Both the position numbers and the translations under genes were made by a program. The notes beneath the pieces are model-generated. The model was not told the DNA's origin. It was given only the letters and a program-made list of their open reading frames with translations, and did no database searches. DNA of 64,000 nt from an uncultured Crocinitomix sp. Lineage in GTDB: Bacteria > Bacteroidota > Bacteroidia > Flavobacteriales_D > Crocinitomicaceae. Of this stretch, positions 36,670 to 45,838 are shown in pieces (position 1 is the first letter of the stretch; each line of letters starts with the position of its first letter). The stretch lies in the NCBI GenBank assembly GCA_937136425.1, contig CAKZON010000070.1, positions 186,001 to 250,000 of the forward strand, read 5' to 3'.

Positions 36670-36701
36670 GTACCTTACTTTTCTAAATAATATTAAACTT
36701 C

Positions 36702-37466
36702 CTAGTGTTCTGCCTCAATTACTTCCACGGCTTCTTCAACCGCTTCTATTACTTCGATTCCAATTGGTTCACCAATAACTGTTGAATCTGCAACTACAGG
36801 GTCTATTGTAGGCTCTCCTTGTTCTTTACCTATTAACTTTTCTACGTAATGAACAATTTTCCATCTTTCAACAGGATTCACTTGTGAAGCATGCGATCCC
36901 ATTGCGTTTTTACCATACGTAATTGTATAGAAAATTTCTCCAGCAGTTAATTCTGGTTTATATGGACCAGGTGTTGGGAATTTACCATTACCATTTGTAA
37001 TAACAGATCCTTGACCATCACCAGATTCACCATGACAGTGAATACAGAAGATACCATATAATTCTTCACCTTCTTTCACTACGTCTTCAGACCAAGCAAT
37101 TGGGTTTACATCATTTTTAGCACCATCACGACCAGCAGTATCTTGAGCAACACCGTATAATCCGTGTGTTTTATCAACTCCTATTGGTCCACCATGATTA
37201 TAAGGTGTTAAAAATTCATCTCCGTTATAAGGAATAGTTCCAACTGGTGGTAAAAAAGAGAACTTCTCTTCTACCAACATTTGTGCTTCCTCATCATATC
37301 TTCCTTCAACTTCACCGTAATCCACATAAGCTTCAACCGCAGGTGAGCGATACATGTCAGGCATGTACTCCAACCCTGGAGAATTGCTGTCAGCCTTACA
37401 AGACATTAATGTTCCTGATACGGCTATGGACGCTATTGTTAAAATTTTAAATGCTTTCAGTTTCAT
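36702..37466 (-). CDS. actE: Alternative complex III subunit ActE, monohaem cytochrome c lipoprotein
   Basis: A 254-residue lipoprotein with lipid Cys23 (GTLMSC) and a single haem-binding C141-I-H-C-H145; a Met in GKNAMGSHASQ (about 189) is a candidate axial ligand. The frame extends upstream to 37508, but the ATG at 37466 starts a proper lipoprotein signal peptide. ActE delivers electrons from the ActA haem chain to the oxidase or a soluble carrier. The C-terminal 35 residues are strongly acidic (repeated EAVEEAVEV), perhaps a flexible docking tail. Seventh c-type haem site of the operon. Confidence 0.92.
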   Translation of the reverse strand: MKLKAFKILTIASIAVSGTLMSCKADSNSPGLEYMPDMYRSPAVEAYVDYGEVEGRYDEEAQMLVEEKFSFLPPVGTIPYNGDEFLTPYNHGGPIGVDKTHGLYGVAQDTAGRDGAKNDVNPIAWSEDVVKEGEELYGIFCIHCHGESGDGQGSVITNGNGKFPTPGPYKPELTAGEIFYTITYGKNAMGSHASQVNPVERWKIVHYVEKLIGKEQGEPTIDPVVADSTVIGEPIGIEVIEAVEEAVEVIEAEH

Positions 37467-37511
37467 TTGCTCAATATTATCATTCACTATCAAATGGTAC
37501 TTTCTCAATTG

Positions 37512-38057
37512 TTACTTAATAACAACGTAATCTTTTTCTTCAATTTCAATAATCTCAGTTTCCTTAATCTTTGCATGCAATTCGCTTGCAGAAAACTTCG
37601 TATTATCAGATAATCTAATCTCCATTACAAACCTGTCATCCGTAGTTCTTGGATAAGGATTATCTGCTGGCATACCTGGTAATGTTTTATTTCTTAATAA
37701 ATAAGTAATTGCCATACCATGCGCCGCAAATAATACGGTAAACTCAAATGTAATTGGAACAAAAGCTGGAAAGTTTTCTAACAAACTAAAGTTAGGTTTA
37801 CCTCCAATATTCATTGGCCAATTGTCAATCATCATATATTTGAATCCAACAACGGCAAGCGTCATTCCTAATAATCCAAACATGAAAGAAACAATTCCTA
37901 AACGGGTATGCTTCACTCCAATTACAGGGTCAATTCCGTGAATTGGAAATGGTGAGAACACGTCTGTAATATGTACTCCTTCAGATACCAATTTCTTAGC
38001 ACCATCCAAAAGGACCATATCATCATCATACATTGCGTATATTACTCTGTCAGCCAT
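37512..38057 (-). CDS. actD: Alternative complex III subunit ActD (DUF3341)
   Basis: A 181-residue protein with an N-terminal soluble part (MADRVIYAMYDDDMVLLDGAKKL) and two transmembrane helices (about 53-73 and 97-116), the known form of ActD. It has no cofactor motifs; in the complex it sits beside ActC and ActF. The motif FSPFPIHGID is highly typical. It starts 7 nt after the actC stop, so translation is probably coupled. Confidence 0.93.
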   Translation of the reverse strand: MADRVIYAMYDDDMVLLDGAKKLVSEGVHITDVFSPFPIHGIDPVIGVKHTRLGIVSFMFGLLGMTLAVVGFKYMMIDNWPMNIGGKPNFSLLENFPAFVPITFEFTVLFAAHGMAITYLLRNKTLPGMPADNPYPRTTDDRFVMEIRLSDNTKFSASELHAKIKETEIIEIEEKDYVVIK

Positions 38058-38064
38058 GTGATTC

Positions 38065-39819
38065 TTATTTATTCATTAATGTTTTAGCTTGCTCAGCCCA
38101 ATTATCTCTTTCTGCTCTGCCTGGGAAAGTTCCAGTAATTGAGTCTAACAAATCATATTCTGATTTCGTCATTTTACTTACTTGCTCGAAAGTATAAATA
38201 CCGATATCGTTTAATGTTCCTTCTAATTTTGGTCCTACACCACTAATTAGCTTTAGATCATCTTTAGATTCAGCAGAACCTTGACCTAATTTTTCCATTA
38301 GTGAACTAATACGACTCTGTTTTTCTTCATCTGAAATAGCTTCTACCGCAGGTTCTTCTTTCGACTCTATCGCTTCAACTACAGGTTCAGCAACTTCTTG
38401 AACTGGTTTAGCAATTTCTACTGCTGGAACAGGCTTTTCTGTTGCAGGTGCAGTATTGTTCTTATACGATTCACCAGAAGTTTTCAAGATTGTTTTCAAC
38501 TCAGCGATTGGTAACACTGGGAAATATCTAGCAAAGGCCAAATAAAACACAAAGAATAAACCAATTGTTCCAATATAGATTCCTATATCTACCCATGTTG
38601 GGTGGAACATACTCCAAGAAGATGGTAAATAATCTTGGTGAAGTGAAGTTACGATAATTACAAATCGCTCAAACCACATCCCGATATTTACAACAATTGA
38701 AATAAAGAATGTAAATAATAAACTTCTTCTTAGTTTTTTGAACCACATTAACTGCGGAGAAACAACGTTACAAGTCATCATGGCAGCATATGCCCACCAG
38801 TATGGTCCAGTTGCTCTATTGATAAATGCATAAGACTCATATTCAACACCTGAATACCATGACATGAAGAGCTCTGTTAAGTATGCTACCCCAACAATTG
38901 AACCTGTAACCATAATTACAATGTTCATGTATTCAATATGCTTAACGTGTAAGTAAGCTTCCAATTTTAATCCTTTTCGCACAATCAACATGATTGTTTG
39001 TACCATAGCGAATCCTGAGAATACCGCCCCAGCAACGAAGTATGGAGGGAAGATAGTTGTATGCCAACCAGGTATAACCGACGTGGCAAAATCAAATGAT
39101 ACAATTGAGTGTACTGAGAATACTAGTGGAGTTGCTAATCCAGCTAATACTAATGATACAATTTCAAAACGATTCCAGTGCTTCGCTCTACCTGACCATC
39201 CAAATGATAAAATAGAGTACATTTTTTTCGATACAGGATTTTTAGCTCTATCTCTAATAGTAGCAAAATCAGGTAATAGACCAATGTACCAGAATACGAA
39301 TCCTACTGATAAATAAGTTGAGATCGCAAATACATCCCAAAGTAGTGGTGAATTAAAGTTTACCCATAAAGAACCAAATTGATTTGGAATAGGCATTACC
39401 CAGTATCCAACCCAAAGACGTCCCATGTGAATTAAAGGGAAAAGTCCTGCCATAAATACGGCAAAGATTGTCATGGCTTCCGCAGCACGGTTAATCGCCA
39501 TTCTCCATTTTTGACGGAATAACAATAGTACTGCCGAGATCAATGTTCCGGCGTGACCAATACCTACCCACCAAACGAAGTTAGTAATATCCCATGCCCA
39601 TTGTACAGTCTTGTTTAATCCCCAAGTACCGATACCAGTACCTAGCAAATACAAGATGCATCCAATTCCGAACAAACCTAATATAAGGGCTATTCCAAAA
39701 AGGACATACCAAGTTTTTGGAGCTTTTCCTTCGATAGATCTACAGACGTCTTCCGTAATATCATGATAGGTTTTATGACCTAAAATTAACGGTTCTCTTA
39801 TTGCAGCTTCCTTTTGCAT
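38065..39819 (-). CDS. actC: Alternative complex III subunit ActC (NrfD-like) with C-terminal helix-hairpin-helix extension
   Basis: A 584-residue protein. Residues 1-440 are the usual ten-helix NrfD-like quinol-binding subunit (FVWWVGIGHAGTLISAVLLL, WHTTIFPPYFVAGA, MWFERFVIIVTSLH). This is followed by a Pro/Glu/Ala-rich linker (about 450-515) and a compact domain at about 520-584, beginning DDLKLISGVGPKLEGTLNDIG and continuing YTFEQVSKM; that is the pattern of the helix-hairpin-helix domains attached to ribosomal protein L21 and some NADH dehydrogenase subunits in other bacteria. The extension adds about 100 residues to the common length. It is in frame with no stop or shift. Confidence 0.93.
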   Translation of the reverse strand: MQKEAAIREPLILGHKTYHDITEDVCRSIEGKAPKTWYVLFGIALILGLFGIGCILYLLGTGIGTWGLNKTVQWAWDITNFVWWVGIGHAGTLISAVLLLFRQKWRMAINRAAEAMTIFAVFMAGLFPLIHMGRLWVGYWVMPIPNQFGSLWVNFNSPLLWDVFAISTYLSVGFVFWYIGLLPDFATIRDRAKNPVSKKMYSILSFGWSGRAKHWNRFEIVSLVLAGLATPLVFSVHSIVSFDFATSVIPGWHTTIFPPYFVAGAVFSGFAMVQTIMLIVRKGLKLEAYLHVKHIEYMNIVIMVTGSIVGVAYLTELFMSWYSGVEYESYAFINRATGPYWWAYAAMMTCNVVSPQLMWFKKLRRSLLFTFFISIVVNIGMWFERFVIIVTSLHQDYLPSSWSMFHPTWVDIGIYIGTIGLFFVFYLAFARYFPVLPIAELKTILKTSGESYKNNTAPATEKPVPAVEIAKPVQEVAEPVVEAIESKEEPAVEAISDEEKQSRISSLMEKLGQGSAESKDDLKLISGVGPKLEGTLNDIGIYTFEQVSKMTKSEYDLLDSITGTFPGRAERDNWAEQAKTLMNK

Positions 39820-39855
39820 TCGTGTCGTTTTAGTTTTATCTAAAAAATATTATTC

Positions 39856-42800
39856 TTAATGTCCAGTTCCGTGAGAATCAACTTCTCCTCCATGCCCAGT
39901 ATCTAAACCATGATCTCCATGATCGTCATGTGCATCTCCTCCTTCGTGTCCTTCTCCATGAGAGTCTTCATGTTCGTGTGCAGTTTGGATTTCAGCCAAC
40001 TCAGCATTCACATCATTTCTCACTTTAACTTTATACCAAATATTTGGTTTTACTCCAATTTCTTCAAGTGCTTGATACGCTCTTTTCTCTTCAGAAGACT
40101 TACGGATTTGAGATTCAACATCATTCCAATCTCCAAAAGTAATCGCGTTAGATGGACAAACATCTGCACAAGCAGTTGAAACATCTCCATCAACCACAGG
40201 ACGATCAGCTTTCTTAGCAACTAATTTTCCTGATTGAATTTTTTGAACACAGAAAGAACATTTTTCCATTACCCCTCTAGTTCTTACTACAACATCTGGA
40301 TTTAATACCATACGTCCAAGATCATCCTGTGCAGGGTTCACTTCAGTAAACTTTCTATAAGATGGGTAGTTGAACCAGTTAAATCGACGCACTTTATAAG
40401 GACAGTTATTAGCACAATATCTTGTTCCAATACATCTGTTGTACGCCATTTGGTTTAACCCTTCATTTGAGTGTGTTGTTGCCGCAACTGGACAAACTGT
40501 TTCACACGGAGCGTGATTACAGTGCTGACACATCATTGGCATGTAAGCCACTTTCGGATTATCTGCAGGTTTTTTCAACCCAGCAAAACCTTCTTCTTCA
40601 AATTCTTCAGGAACTCTTGTTCCAACTGTAGCTTCAATGTCAGAAGCATAATATCTATCGATACGTAGCCAGTGCATTTCTCTCCCTCTTCGAACTTCAT
40701 CTCTACCAACAACTGGTACATTGTTTTCAGATCCACATGCCACAACACACGATCCACATCCAACACATAAGTTCAAGTCAATCGACATTCCCCATCTGTG
40801 TCCAACATGTTCTACAGGATGCTCATCCCATAAATCAAACTCTTCTGTTAGTTTCTCTTCGTGATTCCAACCAGAATGTAATGTATGTCTATGGTTATAA
40901 GCCGTAGCTTTCTCATGCTTATAAATATCAAACGTAGTTTCTTTCATGATGGAATTTCTTGCCATCACTGTAGCATGCGTTTGAGTACAAGCTAATGTAT
41001 ATTTGTTTCCAGTATCTGTAACAGTTGCATTAAACGCTTCTGTTATTCCGCCTTTTGCTAATAAAAAGGCATTTGCTCCAATCATTTCTGTTGAAGGCTC
41101 ACCGTAATCACCAACTTGTTGGTAAGCAGATTTTCCAATCGCTTCTCCACCGGCACCACGTCCATAACCAAATGCAATTCCAATTGTTCCTGGAGCTTGT
41201 CCTGGTTGAGGGTATACTGGTAAATCTATTGAAGCATCACCAACAGTTACTTTGACAACACTTTGCTCTTCTCTTTGTCCAAGACCAGTGTTATACTTAC
41301 CTTCCATATCAGATGGAGCCATAGTAACATAGTTACCCCAAGTTACTTTTGAAATTGGATCAGGTAACTCTTGCAACCAAGGGTTGTTTGCATGATTTCC
41401 AGCACCTAAACCGGCTTTTTGATAGAAAGCAATTTCCGTTCCTTGACTTGTTACGGCTTTCTCTGCAGTTGCAGCTTTATTTAAGTTTCCGTTAAATGCA
41501 ATTGCACTTGCAGGAACCTCAGTATCTGCTCCACAGCTGTTGTGAACCATTGCTGACCAATATGAATGGAAGTCTGCATATTCAGTTTGCATTGGGAATC
41601 CCCATTGCTTCCAAATAGCACTGATATAATCATGATAATTTCTACTGTCTTTACCAACATGTGAAGCCATACCAGCCCAAATCATTAAAGATTCAGCTGC
41701 AGGACGCGTATTGTGTAATGGACGAATAGTTGGTTGTGCTAAAGAATAGTGATTTGCTTTAGGATTAAAGTCATCCCAAGATTCTAAAGCATGGCTATTA
41801 GGACAGATGTATTGGAACAATGTTGCCGTTTCATCTGCATATCTCGCCATTGATACTGTTAATCCAACTTTAGCAATTCCTGCTACAAAACCAGCAGCAT
41901 CACCATATGAATAAACAGGGTTTGTATCCCAGCTAATTAATGCACCAATCTTACCATTTTGCATGTCTTTTACCAAGGCATCCATTTTAGCATCTTCTGA
42001 TTGATATAAATTAATTGGATTATTTAAGTTAATTGTATTTGAATAGTTATTCAACTTGCTATTAATAGCATTAACAATTACTTGAATTGATTTTCTATTT
42101 GATCCTGCAACAACGATTGATTTACCTTTAGCAGCCTTCAAATCAGCCGCAGCAGATTTGATATTCGCCATAACCTCTTCAGATAACCCTTCAGTTGAAA
42201 TACCAACGCTTCCACCAACTTCTTTTAATAATAAAGCTAATACTTTACCTTGTTCAGATGGTTTAATCATTGAACGAACGTCTGCGTTAGAACCAGTAAT
42301 AGACATATTTGTCTCAAACTGATGATGACGTGACATCCAATCGTTTTCAGGATTTCTTCCTTTTACATAATCCGTTAAGAATTGTGTAGGTAATACCCAA
42401 GAGTTCATAAAATCTGCTCCAACACTTACAATTGTTTTTGCTGCAGAGAAATCATAATCAGGAATAATTCTTTTACCGAAAGACTCTAAATTCGCTTCGC
42501 GCATTCCGTTATATGAAACAGCGTCATATTGTACATGTTCGAATTTAGAGTTATCAACCGCTGGTTGAGCAGCAGCCAATTCTTCTACAGGCGCACCTTC
42601 AGCTGGTGCAGCTGGAACAGAACCTCCAACAAGTGAAGTTTTCAACTCACCGATAATAGTTTGAGTTGAAGGACTGATAATAGTATTTGATAATAAAACA
42701 ACCTTCTTACCTTTATTAATGGTAGCTTTTAGTTGCTTCATGATAGTTTCATCAGCAGCACCCCAAGTAATTGCTTCATCATTTAATTGAGGGTTTTGCA

Positions 42801-43245
42801 AACGCTCACCATCATACAAAGATAAAACTGAACCTACTATTCTAGGGTTTGTTCCACCGTTTGTAAATCCATTCTTTTTATTTCCTTTAATATGGATTGG
42901 ACGACCTTCACGTGTTTTAACTAAAACACTTGCATAAGATTCACCATCATAATAAGATGAAGCGTACCAATTGGCAACCCCAGGAGTAATATCCTCTGGT
43001 TTAACCGCATAAGGCACAGCCTTAATCACAGGAGCCTCACAAGCAGCAACAGTAGCCGCAGCAACGCTAAATCCTAGAAACTTTAGAAAATCTCTTCTTC
43101 CTGTAGATGACTCTTTCAACTTATCTTCAGCCAAAAATTGGTCAACACTTAATTCTTGAGGAAATTCATTCTTCGTCGAAGCTACAAACTCCGGCGTTTC
43201 ATTCAATTCGTCAAGACCTTTCCAGTATTTTTTATTTGTTCCCAT
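39856..43245 (-). CDS. actB: Alternative complex III subunit ActB (molybdopterin oxidoreductase-like / 4Fe-4S fusion)
   Basis: A 1129-residue periplasmic subunit. A twin-arginine signal R50-R-D-F-L-K is followed by a lipobox ending at C69, so it is exported folded and lipid-anchored. Residues about 80-780 resemble the molybdopterin oxidoreductase fold, which in this complex binds no molybdenum. From about 820 an NrfC-like ferredoxin part carries four cysteine groups: CVGCGSCVVAC (about 824), CQHC...CETVCP (about 903), CIGTRYCANNCP (about 937) and CSFC...CADVCP (about 994-1027), fitting three 4Fe-4S and one 3Fe-4S cluster. A Pro/Ala-rich insertion lies near residues 205-225. The last 40 residues hold ten histidines. 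Confidence 0.95.
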   Translation of the reverse strand: MGTNKKYWKGLDELNETPEFVASTKNEFPQELSVDQFLAEDKLKESSTGRRDFLKFLGFSVAAATVAACEAPVIKAVPYAVKPEDITPGVANWYASSYYDGESYASVLVKTREGRPIHIKGNKKNGFTNGGTNPRIVGSVLSLYDGERLQNPQLNDEAITWGAADETIMKQLKATINKGKKVVLLSNTIISPSTQTIIGELKTSLVGGSVPAAPAEGAPVEELAAAQPAVDNSKFEHVQYDAVSYNGMREANLESFGKRIIPDYDFSAAKTIVSVGADFMNSWVLPTQFLTDYVKGRNPENDWMSRHHQFETNMSITGSNADVRSMIKPSEQGKVLALLLKEVGGSVGISTEGLSEEVMANIKSAAADLKAAKGKSIVVAGSNRKSIQVIVNAINSKLNNYSNTINLNNPINLYQSEDAKMDALVKDMQNGKIGALISWDTNPVYSYGDAAGFVAGIAKVGLTVSMARYADETATLFQYICPNSHALESWDDFNPKANHYSLAQPTIRPLHNTRPAAESLMIWAGMASHVGKDSRNYHDYISAIWKQWGFPMQTEYADFHSYWSAMVHNSCGADTEVPASAIAFNGNLNKAATAEKAVTSQGTEIAFYQKAGLGAGNHANNPWLQELPDPISKVTWGNYVTMAPSDMEGKYNTGLGQREEQSVVKVTVGDASIDLPVYPQPGQAPGTIGIAFGYGRGAGGEAIGKSAYQQVGDYGEPSTEMIGANAFLLAKGGITEAFNATVTDTGNKYTLACTQTHATVMARNSIMKETTFDIYKHEKATAYNHRHTLHSGWNHEEKLTEEFDLWDEHPVEHVGHRWGMSIDLNLCVGCGSCVVACGSENNVPVVGRDEVRRGREMHWLRIDRYYASDIEATVGTRVPEEFEEEGFAGLKKPADNPKVAYMPMMCQHCNHAPCETVCPVAATTHSNEGLNQMAYNRCIGTRYCANNCPYKVRRFNWFNYPSYRKFTEVNPAQDDLGRMVLNPDVVVRTRGVMEKCSFCVQKIQSGKLVAKKADRPVVDGDVSTACADVCPSNAITFGDWNDVESQIRKSSEEKRAYQALEEIGVKPNIWYKVKVRNDVNAELAEIQTAHEHEDSHGEGHEGGDAHDDHGDHGLDTGHGGEVDSHGTGH

Positions 43246-43273
43246 ATCTATATATAAGCCTCTTTAATCCTAA

Positions 43274-44635
43274 TTAGTAATGACATTTTGCACATTCCAA
43301 GCCACCAAGCTCGCCAACTGTAACCACATCATCTTCTAAATACTCTTTATACGTTTTTTTGTCTTTCAACAAACGTTCATGAATTTCATTGTAATAACTT
43401 CCGTCAGGTGCTCCTGCTAAGTCCACGCTTGATTGTCTGTGACACTCAATACACCAACCCATTGTTAAGGTAGGTTTTGTAAACTTCACATCATTCTCAG
43501 CCCAATCATCATCTGTTACACCAACATTGTTCAAGTCTTCTGTAGTCATTACTCGAGCTACATCTTCTTTTTTCATGTTACCGTGACATTGCTTACAATC
43601 AACTCCTCCAGCAACTACGTGTTGTGAGTGATTGAAATAAACGTGATCAGGTAAGTTATGAACTTTCACCCATTGAATAGGTTTTGTTACGCCAGTGTAC
43701 GATTTTGTATCAACATCCCAACCAGCAGCTTCATAAATCTTAGCGATTTCAGCAGTACCATCAGCATCTCTTCCTTCATTCACTGTCTTGTGACAGTTCA
43801 TACATACATTTACTGAAGGAATTGTTGCGTGCTTAGATTTTGTTACAGCATTGTGACAATACTTACAATCAATCCCTAAGTCACCTGCGTGAATTTCGTG
43901 AGAGTAAGCAATTGGTTGTTCTGGTTTATAATCTTCATAAACACCTAAGTCTAACCATTTCACCATCCCCAATGCTAATAATAGAATCATTGAAGCAAAA
44001 ACGGTTACACCAAACCAACCTCTGTTTTTCCAAGCCCAAGATCGAGCAGATTCGCCAACAGTTAATTGTTCCGGTTGCTCTTCACCATCCTTATCTCTTG
44101 CTAAAGCTGCTAAATTTCCTTTTACTCCAGCAACAACTGCGATAACAACTATTAACAAACCAGCTAATAACCACCAGTAAAGTGAAGAGGTTTTAGGCTC
44201 ACCTCCTGGCAATTGCTCACCACCAGGAGGTGGAGGCGCAACAGGCGTAGTATAAGCTTCTATATACGCAAAGATATCATTAATCCCTGACTCATCAACA
44301 TTCTGTGCAGGCATTGGAGTATTATTCCAATCTTTAAATAACTTATTCGCATAAGCATCACCTTCTGCAATAACAGAACCAGAGTTAATTACCCATTTGT
44401 AAAAATTCTCTTCACTTGAGTTTTCAATCCAACGTTCACGTGCACCTTTCAGCGCTGGCCCTGTCATATCCTTATCAGGGAAGTGACAAGACGCACAGTT
44501 ACCGTTAAACAATGCCTCACCTGTAGCTACATCCCCATCTTGGGCATGAAGATTGTAAGTAAAAGAGAAAAAAGCGAGCACAACTAGTGCTAAATGCTTG
44601 ATTTTGTTAGAGATGAACAAACTTTTTATATTCAT
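43274..44635 (-). CDS. actA: Alternative complex III subunit ActA, multihaem cytochrome c with six CxxCH motifs
   Basis: A 453-residue exported cytochrome. The frame is open to 44680, but the ATG at 44635 starts the signal peptide (ends NLHAQ) and has AAGGA upstream. The first CxxCH (47-51) is in a monohaem cytochrome c domain; a Pro/Gly linker and two transmembrane helices (about 153-170, 208-225) follow, then five more motifs at 257-261, 288-292, 347-351, 395-399 and 448-452, the last one residue from the C-terminus. ActA passes electrons from the ActB clusters to ActE. It opens the eight-gene operon, which replaces cytochrome bc1 and feeds oxygen reductase. Confidence 0.93.
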   Translation of the reverse strand: MNIKSLFISNKIKHLALVVLAFFSFTYNLHAQDGDVATGEALFNGNCASCHFPDKDMTGPALKGARERWIENSSEENFYKWVINSGSVIAEGDAYANKLFKDWNNTPMPAQNVDESGINDIFAYIEAYTTPVAPPPPGGEQLPGGEPKTSSLYWWLLAGLLIVVIAVVAGVKGNLAALARDKDGEEQPEQLTVGESARSWAWKNRGWFGVTVFASMILLLALGMVKWLDLGVYEDYKPEQPIAYSHEIHAGDLGIDCKYCHNAVTKSKHATIPSVNVCMNCHKTVNEGRDADGTAEIAKIYEAAGWDVDTKSYTGVTKPIQWVKVHNLPDHVYFNHSQHVVAGGVDCKQCHGNMKKEDVARVMTTEDLNNVGVTDDDWAENDVKFTKPTLTMGWCIECHRQSSVDLAGAPDGSYYNEIHERLLKDKKTYKEYLEDDVVTVGELGGLECAKCHY

Positions 44636-44687
44636 TTGAAAAATTTTATTCCTTTTTTCGTTGGTATACGCGATACACAATCACGCA

Positions 44688-44695
44688 CAAAATTA
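44688..44695 (-). promoter_or_regulatory. Probable -7 box TAATTTTG for the act-cox operon
   Basis: Exact TAnnTTTG on the minus strand, giving a leader of about 45 nt to the actA ATG at 44635. A second near match TGACTTTG lies about 10 nt upstream. Confidence 0.4.
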
Positions 44696-44875
44696 GCACA
44701 AAGTCAGACTAAGCCTAGAGTTTGAAGAAATTTTTGAGAACGAAAATGCTAATTTAAAACGATTCTAAATAAGCGAATAATCGCAAACTCTTATAGAATA
44801 ATAAATTGCACCGTTTCTTTAATAAAATTGACAAAAACTTGATGTAGTTTAGAAACGGTTGAATCGGTATTTTTA

Positions 44876-44883
44876 TACCTTTG
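44876..44883 (+). promoter_or_regulatory. -7 box TACCTTTG before the SPOR-domain gene
   Basis: Exact TAnnTTTG, 24 nt upstream of the ATG at 44907. A TTG lies 14 nt upstream of it. Confidence 0.5.
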
Positions 44884-44906
44884 TTCAGCATTAGATTGAA
44901 AACAAT

Positions 44907-45383
44907 ATGAAAAGGATATTATTTATAACTGCAATATTAATTGGAAGTAACGTTGCCAAAGCACAAGATGGTTGGCTTAAATTCCCTATAAACAACAAGG
45001 ATTCTGTTAACGCCCAACCAGTTAAACTCAATTATTCGGCAAAAAAAGGTAAAGTAACACTACACCAGGACGCTCGATTAGAAAAATTGAATGACTTTGT
45101 AAGATCCGGAGAAGAAACTGTTGAAGGAGTTAAAATAGATGGATATCGCATTGTTATCTTCTTTGATCAAGACAAATCAACAGTTTCACAGCAAAAAGCA
45201 AATTTCTTAGCTCGATATAATGATTACAGAGCATATGTTGATTATGTTGCCCCGAACTACCGCGTTAGAGTTGGTAACTTTAGAACACGTTTAGAGGCTG
45301 AGCGACTGAAAGCCGATTTAATTGCATTTTTTCCTACAGCGGTTGTTGTAAAAGATAAAATTCAATTGCCAACACTGCCTTAG
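44907..45383 (+). CDS. Exported SPOR domain protein
   Basis: A 158-residue protein with a signal peptide (1-19, ends AKAQ). The C-terminal 75 residues (GYRIVIFFDQDKSTVSQQKANF, then YVDYVAPNYRVRVGNFRTRLEAERLKADL) match the SPOR fold, which binds peptidoglycan strands stripped of stem peptides and so tends to mark division sites. The linker between is short. It is divergent from actA and is followed by a strong terminator, so it is expressed alone. Whether it binds glycan here is inferred from the family. Confidence 0.82.
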   Translation: MKRILFITAILIGSNVAKAQDGWLKFPINNKDSVNAQPVKLNYSAKKGKVTLHQDARLEKLNDFVRSGEETVEGVKIDGYRIVIFFDQDKSTVSQQKANFLARYNDYRAYVDYVAPNYRVRVGNFRTRLEAERLKADLIAFFPTAVVVKDKIQLPTLP

Positions 45384-45410
45384 AGCACCAATTACATAAA
45401 GTATTAAAAA

Positions 45411-45443
45411 AAAGTGTTACCATTCAGGTAACACTTTTTTTTT
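45411..45443 (+). terminator. Rho-independent terminator after the SPOR gene
   Basis: AGTGTTACC (45413-45421) pairs perfectly with GGTAACACT (45427-45435), flanked by A and T runs that extend the stem; nine or so T follow. Confidence 0.9.
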
Positions 45444-45787
45444 GCCCTCTCGGTCACGAATTAACAAACAGCTTCACCCCTAATCTAAATGTGTAATAGT
45501 TTTTCAATAGGTGACCAAAATTAGAATGCCCTATAACACAATTGAATTTTGTCATAAAAACTTGTTTGCATAGAACGACAATTCATTCGTGAACCATGCA
45601 TTATAATCAAGGATAAATAGCGAAATTAATTTGAGCTGCTTGAATTTTGTTGAACAAATTATCGGTATTGATAGAAGATATATCGATAAAGGTTGAGTTT
45701 TCTAATCAACTAAGCATATCAAAAAACTCAATACAGATTATTTATCATACCTCTAGAATTAATCTATTTTCAAAAACATTAAGACAC
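45444..45787. other. Intergenic stretch without recognised features
   Basis: About 340 bases between two terminators, AT-rich. I see no convincing gene, RNA, repeat or promoter here. A short plus-strand frame beginning at 45647 runs into the 3' end of infB and looks like chance. Confidence 0.5.
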
Positions 45788-45817
45788 AAAAAAGCCCGAA
45801 CAAAAATGTCCGGGCTT
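45788..45817 (-). terminator. Rho-independent terminator of the rimP-nusA-infB operon
   Basis: On the minus strand AAGCCCGGAC pairs with GTTCGGGCTT (10 bp with one G-U) and is followed by six T; it lies 20 nt beyond the infB stop. Confidence 0.88.
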
Positions 45818-45838
45818 ATACTTATTAAATACTTCGTT

